A stretch of DNA of 64,000 bases. Origin: Acuticoccus yangtzensis. GTDB taxonomy: Bacteria > Pseudomonadota > Alphaproteobacteria > Rhizobiales > Amorphaceae. The stretch's first letter is position 1. Each line of letters begins with the position of its first letter. Below are positions 60,148 through 64,000 of the stretch, in pieces. The stretch covers positions 310,001 through 374,000 of the forward strand of contig NZ_MJUX01000001.1 of the NCBI RefSeq assembly GCF_001927245.1, in the 5' to 3' direction. The position numbers and the translations under genes are program-made. The notes below the pieces were generated by a model, which saw only the letters and a program-made list of their open reading frames with translations, did no database searches and was not told where the DNA came from.

Positions 60148-61674
60148 TTATTCGGCGGCGTCCAGCACCGGCTGGGGCGCCTCGTAGGTCAGCACGGGCT
60201 TGCGTGCGCCCTTCGTCTCGTCCAGGCGGCGGCGGGGGGCGTAGCGGGGCGCCTCGGTAAACCGCTCGGTGTCACCGCGCTTGGCGGCCATGGCGAGGTC
60301 GCGCAGGGCGGCGATGAAGATGTCCAGCGAGGCGAGGCTTTCGGACTCGGTCGGCTCGATCAGCATCGCGCCGGGCACCACAAGCGGGAAGTACATCGTC
60401 ATCGGGTGGAAGCCCTCGTCGATCATCGCCTTGGCGAAGTCGAGCGTGGTGATGCCGGTGTCCTTCAGGAAGCGGTCGTCGAACAGCACCTCGTGCATCG
60501 CGGGACGGTCCGGGAAGGCGACGCTCATCAGGTCCGCCAGGGAGGCCTTGATGTAGTTCGCCGACAGGACCGCATCCTCGGACGCCTGCTTCAGCCCGTC
60601 GGAGCCGTGGCTCATCATGTAGGCCATGGCGCGGACGTACATGCCCATCTGGCCGTGGAAGGCGGTGAGCCGGCCGAACGGCATTTCGCCCCCAGCCGCG
60701 TCCTCGACCCGCTCGACCAGCTCGTCGCCGCGGAAGAATGGCACCGGCGCGAACGGGGCCAGCCGCTCCGACAGCACCACGGGGCCCGAGCCCGGACCGC
60801 CGCCGCCATGGGGCGTCGAGAAGGTCTTGTGCAGGTTGATGTGCATGGCGTCGACGCCGATGGAGCCCGGCTTCACCTTACCGACGATGGCGTTGAAGTT
60901 CGCCCCGTCGCCGTAGAAGTAGGCGCCGGCCTCGTGGATGGCGTCGGCGATGGCGGCGGCCTCAGGCTCGAACAGGCCGCAGGTGTTGGGGTTGGTCAGC
61001 ATGATCGCCGCGACGTGCGGCCCCAGCTTCTCCTTCACCGCTTCGACCGACACCGTGCCGTCCGCGCGCGCCTTGATCCCCTCGACCTTGTAGCCGAGCG
61101 CGGCGGCGGTCGCGGGGTTCGTACCGTGGGCCGATTCGGGGACCAGCACCGTGCCGCGCGTTTCGCCCTTGGCGGCGATGGCGGCGCGGATGGCCATCAT
61201 GCCGGCGAGCTCACCCTGGGCGCCCGCCTTGGGCGACAGGGCGACGGCCTTCATGTCGGTCATCTTCAGGAGCCAGGACGACAGCGTCTTCATCAGCTCC
61301 AGCGCGCCCGGCACGGTGGACAGCGGCTGCAGCGGATGGATGTCGCCGAAGCCCGGCAGACGCGCCATCTTCTCGTTCAGGCGCGGGTTGTGCTTCATCG
61401 TGCACGAGCCGAGCGGGTAGAGGCCGAGGTCGATGGCGTAGTTCTGCCGCGACAGGCGCACATAATGGCGCATCGTTTCGGGCTCGGTGAGGCCCGGCAG
61501 GTCGATGGGGGTCTTGCGCCCCAGCGCGCCGAGGCGGGAGGTGTGGGCGGCCGGCTCCGGCACGTCGACGCCGGTCTGGCCGTTGTGGCCCACCTCGAAG
61601 ATCAGCGGCTCCTGGATGCGCAGCGCCTGGTTTCCGGTGAAGGTCTTGCTCGCGGCCATCTCGTTCTCACCCAT
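60148..61674 (-). CDS. gcvPB: Glycine dehydrogenase (decarboxylating) subunit 2
   Basis: Predicted 508-residue PLP subunit of the glycine cleavage P-protein. The Schiff-base lysine is K283 in HINLHKTFSTPHGGGGPG, and YPLGSCTMKHNPRLNE and ESAHGTNPATAAALGY are typical. With GcvPA it decarboxylates glycine and passes the aminomethyl group to lipoyl-GcvH. The start at 61674 follows the gcvPA stop by 3 bases; a second ATG 15 bases inside (MAASKTF) is possible. It is the last gene of the operon. Confidence 0.95.
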   Translation of the reverse strand: MGENEMAASKTFTGNQALRIQEPLIFEVGHNGQTGVDVPEPAAHTSRLGALGRKTPIDLPGLTEPETMRHYVRLSRQNYAIDLGLYPLGSCTMKHNPRLNEKMARLPGFGDIHPLQPLSTVPGALELMKTLSSWLLKMTDMKAVALSPKAGAQGELAGMMAIRAAIAAKGETRGTVLVPESAHGTNPATAAALGYKVEGIKARADGTVSVEAVKEKLGPHVAAIMLTNPNTCGLFEPEAAAIADAIHEAGAYFYGDGANFNAIVGKVKPGSIGVDAMHINLHKTFSTPHGGGGPGSGPVVLSERLAPFAPVPFFRGDELVERVEDAAGGEMPFGRLTAFHGQMGMYVRAMAYMMSHGSDGLKQASEDAVLSANYIKASLADLMSVAFPDRPAMHEVLFDDRFLKDTGITTLDFAKAMIDEGFHPMTMYFPLVVPGAMLIEPTESESLASLDIFIAALRDLAMAAKRGDTERFTEAPRYAPRRRLDETKGARKPVLTYEAPQPVLDAAE

Positions 61675-61677
61675 GGC

Positions 61678-63003
61678 TCAGCCCTCCAGCGCGCCGACGA
61701 GGGCGGCGATGTCGTCGTCGGTGGTCAGTTCGGTGGCGGCGACCACGATGAGGTCGCCCGGCGCCGACGGGTCGAGGCGCGACACCGGAAGCCCGGCGAT
61801 GATCCCCTCGGACGCCGCCTTCTCCACACGCGCGGCAGCGTCGCCCTTCACGCGCACGGTGAACTCGTTGAAGAAGGTCTCGTTCAGCACCTCCACCCCG
61901 GCGCGCGCCAGGGCGTCGGCGGTGGCGCAGGCGCGCTCGTGGTTCAGCGCGGCGAGGCGCGAAAGGCCCTTCTCGCCCAGCAGCGTCATGTGGATGGTGA
62001 AGGCGAGCGCGCAGAGGCCAGAGTTGGTGCAGATGTTCGACGTCGCCTTGTCGCGCCGGATGTGCTGCTCGCGGGTCGACAGCGTCAGCGCGAAGCCGCG
62101 CTTGCCGTCCGCATCGGTCGTCTCGCCGGAGAGGCGGCCCGGCATCTGCCGCACGTGCTTCTTTGTCGTGGCGAACAGGCCCACATAAGGCCCGCCGAAA
62201 TTGAGGGAGTTGCCGATGCCCTGGCCCTCACCCACCACGATGTCGGCGCCCATGGCCCCCGGCGGCTCGATCGCGCCCAGCGCCACAGGCTCGGTGAACA
62301 CGGAGACAAGGAGCGCGCCCGCCTCGTGCGCCGCCTTGGCGATGGGGCGAAGGTCGACGAGGTGGCCATAAAAGGACGGCGATTGGACGACCACGCAGGC
62401 GGTGTCCTTGTCGATCCGCGCCACGATGTCCTCGGTGCCCGTCCAGTCGGCGGGCGCCATGTCGAACGTTACGCCGGTGGAGACGGTGGCGATCACGTCG
62501 CGGTATTGCGGGTGGATGCCGCCGGACACCACGGCCTTGCCGCGCTTGGTCAGGCGGGCGGCCATCATCACCGCCTCGGCGGCGGCGGTGGAGCCGTCGT
62601 ACATCGAGGCGTTGGCGACCTCCATGCCGGTGAGGCGCGCCACCTGGGTCTGGAACTCGAACAGCACCTGCAGCGTGCCCTGGCTGATCTCGGCCTGATA
62701 GGGCGTGTAGGAGGTCAGGAACTCCGAGCGCTGGATGAGGTGGTCCACCGTCGCCGGGACGTGGTGGCGGTAGGCCCCCGCGCCCAGGAAGAAGGGCCCG
62801 TCCCCCGCCGCGTGGTTCTTGCGCGCCATCGCCGACAGGGCACGCTCCACCGCGATCTCGGACTGGCCCGCTGGCAGATCCATCGGTTCGGTGAAGAGCT
62901 TGCCGGCGGGCACGTCGGCGAACAGGTCGTCGATCGCGCCGATGCCGATCTTTTTCAACATCAGCGCCCGGTCGTCAGCCGTCAGCGGATGATAACGCAT
63001 CAT
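61678..63003 (-). CDS. gcvPA: Glycine dehydrogenase (decarboxylating) subunit 1
   Basis: Predicted 441-residue N-terminal half-enzyme of the split P-protein. It shows [55 protein letters not shown] and [20 protein letters not shown]. The split gcvPA/gcvPB arrangement is found in Gram-positives, archaea and some alphaproteobacteria, whereas many proteobacteria have a single fused gcvP. AAGGAG lies directly before ATG 63003. The previous gene ends 6 bases upstream. Confidence 0.94.
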   Translation of the reverse strand: MMRYHPLTADDRALMLKKIGIGAIDDLFADVPAGKLFTEPMDLPAGQSEIAVERALSAMARKNHAAGDGPFFLGAGAYRHHVPATVDHLIQRSEFLTSYTPYQAEISQGTLQVLFEFQTQVARLTGMEVANASMYDGSTAAAEAVMMAARLTKRGKAVVSGGIHPQYRDVIATVSTGVTFDMAPADWTGTEDIVARIDKDTACVVVQSPSFYGHLVDLRPIAKAAHEAGALLVSVFTEPVALGAIEPPGAMGADIVVGEGQGIGNSLNFGGPYVGLFATTKKHVRQMPGRLSGETTDADGKRGFALTLSTREQHIRRDKATSNICTNSGLCALAFTIHMTLLGEKGLSRLAALNHERACATADALARAGVEVLNETFFNEFTVRVKGDAAARVEKAASEGIIAGLPVSRLDPSAPGDLIVVAATELTTDDDIAALVGALEG

Positions 63004-63009
63004 TACTCC

Positions 63010-63435
63010 TTAAGGGGTCGAGGCGAGAGGTGAGACCGTGCTGCCGATGGCGGCGGCGACGAGGCCGGAGTCGAAGATCTCCTCGAACTCCACGACCAGG
63101 CCGTTCTCCACGGTGAAGAAGTGGGCAAGGCGCGTGTCGATCCGCGCCCCGGTGGCGCGGCCGGTGCCGGCGAAGCGGCAAATGGCGGCGACCTTGCCGC
63201 CGTCCGCGGCGATCCAGACGCAGGCGAAGGATTCGATGGCGAAGGCGGTGGCGATCGCCTGGATGCGTTCCAGCACCGCCTCCCGCCCGACGAAGCGGCC
63301 GCAGAAGACCCCGGACTGGTTGCCCTCGTGGCAGGTGTGGCAGATGCCCTCGCCCATCACGGCGGCGAGGCTTTCCACATCTCCCGCCGCGTAGGCGTCA
63401 TAGACGGACAGGACCAATTCCTTGGGGGTCTGCAT
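63010..63435 (-). CDS. SnoaL-like/NTF2-fold protein
   Basis: Predicted 141-residue protein with an NTF2-like (SnoaL/ketosteroid-isomerase) fold: MQTPKELVLSVYDAYAAGD at the start, the central cone region FVGREAVLERIQAIATAF, and the C-terminal HFFTVENGLVVEFEEIFDS. Such folds serve as small isomerases, hydrolases or ligand binders, and the specific activity is unknown. A Cys/His-rich stretch ICHTCHEGNQSGVFCG is unusual for the family. It lies within the gcv operon, between the NUDIX and gcvPA genes. Confidence 0.82.
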   Translation of the reverse strand: MQTPKELVLSVYDAYAAGDVESLAAVMGEGICHTCHEGNQSGVFCGRFVGREAVLERIQAIATAFAIESFACVWIAADGGKVAAICRFAGTGRATGARIDTRLAHFFTVENGLVVEFEEIFDSGLVAAAIGSTVSPLASTP

Positions 63436-63449
63436 GCGAAATGTCCTTG

Positions 63450-63896
63450 TTAAATGATCATATGTTCCAACGGGTCGTAGCGGGCGAGCGGCACCGCGGC
63501 GAAGGCGATGGCGGGCAGGCTGTCGGGCTTGAAGCGGATCGCCCCGAACTCGTCCGGGGCGAAGAAGCGTCGATCGGTGACGATGCGGTCGGGGTCCTGC
63601 CAGGCGGGGTCGATCGCCCCGCCCGTCACGTCGGCGCGGAAGAACAGCTCCACCTGGTGAAAGCCGGTGTCCGCGTTGTGGAACTCGTTGACGAGGGCGA
63701 GGCCGCCGACCGCGACCGTGAGGCCGGTCTCCTCGAACACCTCGCGGGCGAGGTTCTCGGTGAGGCTCGCCCCCTTCTCCACACCGCCCCCCGGCGCGCA
63801 CCACAGATCGCTTTTCCCATCCGGGTAGGCGTTGACGAGGAGGAGCCGGCCCTCCTCGACGATGAGGGCGCGCACGGCGAGGCGGGGCGATGTCAC
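63450..63896 (-). CDS. NUDIX hydrolase
   Basis: Predicted 148-residue hydrolase with an intact Nudix box, GGGVEKGASLTENLAREV then FEETGL, that cleaves a nucleoside-diphosphate-linked substrate, for example damaged or sugar nucleotides. The substrate cannot be read. The GTG start at 63896 overlaps the gcvH stop (GTGA), so it is translationally coupled to gcvH, and it is followed by the SnoaL-like gene 14 bases on. Confidence 0.88.
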   Translation of the reverse strand: MTSPRLAVRALIVEEGRLLLVNAYPDGKSDLWCAPGGGVEKGASLTENLAREVFEETGLTVAVGGLALVNEFHNADTGFHQVELFFRADVTGGAIDPAWQDPDRIVTDRRFFAPDEFGAIRFKPDSLPAIAFAAVPLARYDPLEHMII

Positions 63897-64000
63897 GAGA
63901 TGGTCTTCAGGTACTCGTCATAGCCGGCCTGATCCATGAACTCGGACAGGTCGGCGGAGGCGGTCTTGATCTTGGCGAACCAGCCCGCGGCCTCGGGCGC
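63893..64000 (-). CDS. gcvH: Glycine cleavage system H protein (C-terminal part)
   Basis: Only the last 35 residues lie in the window, ending the frame at 63893; the rest, including the lipoyl lysine, is beyond the right edge. The seen part, AGWFAKIKTASADLSEFM and then DQAGYDEYLKTIS, matches the C-terminus of GcvH. gcvT is expected further right. Confidence 0.88.
   Translation of the reverse strand, partial: APEAAGWFAKIKTASADLSEFMDQAGYDEYLKTIS

Noticed and set aside
59716-63033. 1,105-codon open frame on the + strand
   Set aside because: Shadow of gcvPA/gcvPB with no recognisable domain and Arg/His-rich composition.

Overview
The window is high-GC, gene-dense chromosomal DNA that looks alphaproteobacterial, most likely from the Hyphomicrobiales/Rhizobiales or a marine relative. 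The basis for this is an AapJQMP-type amino-acid transporter, a split glycine cleavage P-protein (GcvPA/GcvPB), a DgcN-DgcA pair, a leucine-degradation (liu) operon with its own TetR regulator, a UDP-sulfoquinovose synthase-like enzyme, and a lipid-linked-sugar gene trio (GT39, GT2, LAB_N). No rRNA, phage, insertion sequence or CRISPR array is seen. One tRNA (Glu, CTC) is present.

Layout. 1-5.1 kb: the start of an MlaE-type permease gene, dgcN-dgcA (D-glutamate catabolism), then a convergent PLP dehydratase/phosphoesterase pair. 5.2-8.2 kb: GT39-GT2-LAB_N. 8.2-14 kb: cystathionine beta-lyase, then aapJQMP with a strong attenuator hairpin after aapJ and a bidirectional terminator after aapP. 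14-20 kb: a coiled-coil membrane protein, a GT-B glycosyltransferase, a ManC-type bifunctional enzyme whose stop codon lies inside a 37-bp tandem repeat, and an SqdB-like enzyme. 20.2-27.6 kb: a six-gene operon on the minus strand (UbiA-type prenyltransferase with a degenerate HAD domain, DprE1-like FAD oxidoreductase, SMR-type transporter, SDR, class III aminotransferase, polytopic membrane protein). It resembles a polyprenyl-phosphate-pentose synthesis and export pathway. 27.9-39.8 kb: acyl-CoA and leucine catabolism (echA, two TetR regulators with recognisable operators, acyl-CoA ligase, mccA, a small unknown gene, mccB, ivd), with a vapBC-like toxin-antitoxin pair inside the operon, plus a repeat-rich stretch that holds one small Cys-motif gene. 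40-48.3 kb: a Liv-type ABC transporter operon with two acyl/aryl-CoA ligase genes, probably for uptake and activation of an aromatic or other carboxylic acid. 48.7-56.3 kb: a six-gene signalling operon with kaiB and kaiC at its core. 56.3-64 kb: gpmI, an orphan efflux adaptor, tRNA-Glu, and the gcv operon (gcvH partial, NUDIX, SnoaL-like, gcvPA, gcvPB).

The most striking part is the kai operon: sensor histidine kinase, single-domain response regulator, a pseudo-receiver protein, KaiB, KaiC, hybrid histidine kinase, all overlapping or nearly so. The pseudo-receiver protein has His-62 where the phospho-acceptor Asp should be, and a C-terminal helical domain that reads like the RsbU N-terminal/KaiA C-terminal fold. 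This is the domain plan of cyanobacterial KaiA (pseudo-receiver plus KaiC-stimulating helical domain), and the gene sits directly upstream of kaiBC. KaiC keeps both P-loops, both catalytic Glu pairs and the Ser-Thr phosphorylation pair. This is therefore a candidate complete KaiA-like/B/C timer with built-in input and output kinases in an organism group usually described as lacking KaiA.

A second theme is small tandem repeats that overlap or follow gene 3' ends (16 bp x3 at 3241-3288, 37 bp x4 at 17211-17358, about 37 bp x4-5 at 30317-30510). Several perfect or near-perfect palindromes in promoter regions look like operators. All functional statements rest on reading the sequence and on knowledge of protein families; no database search was run.
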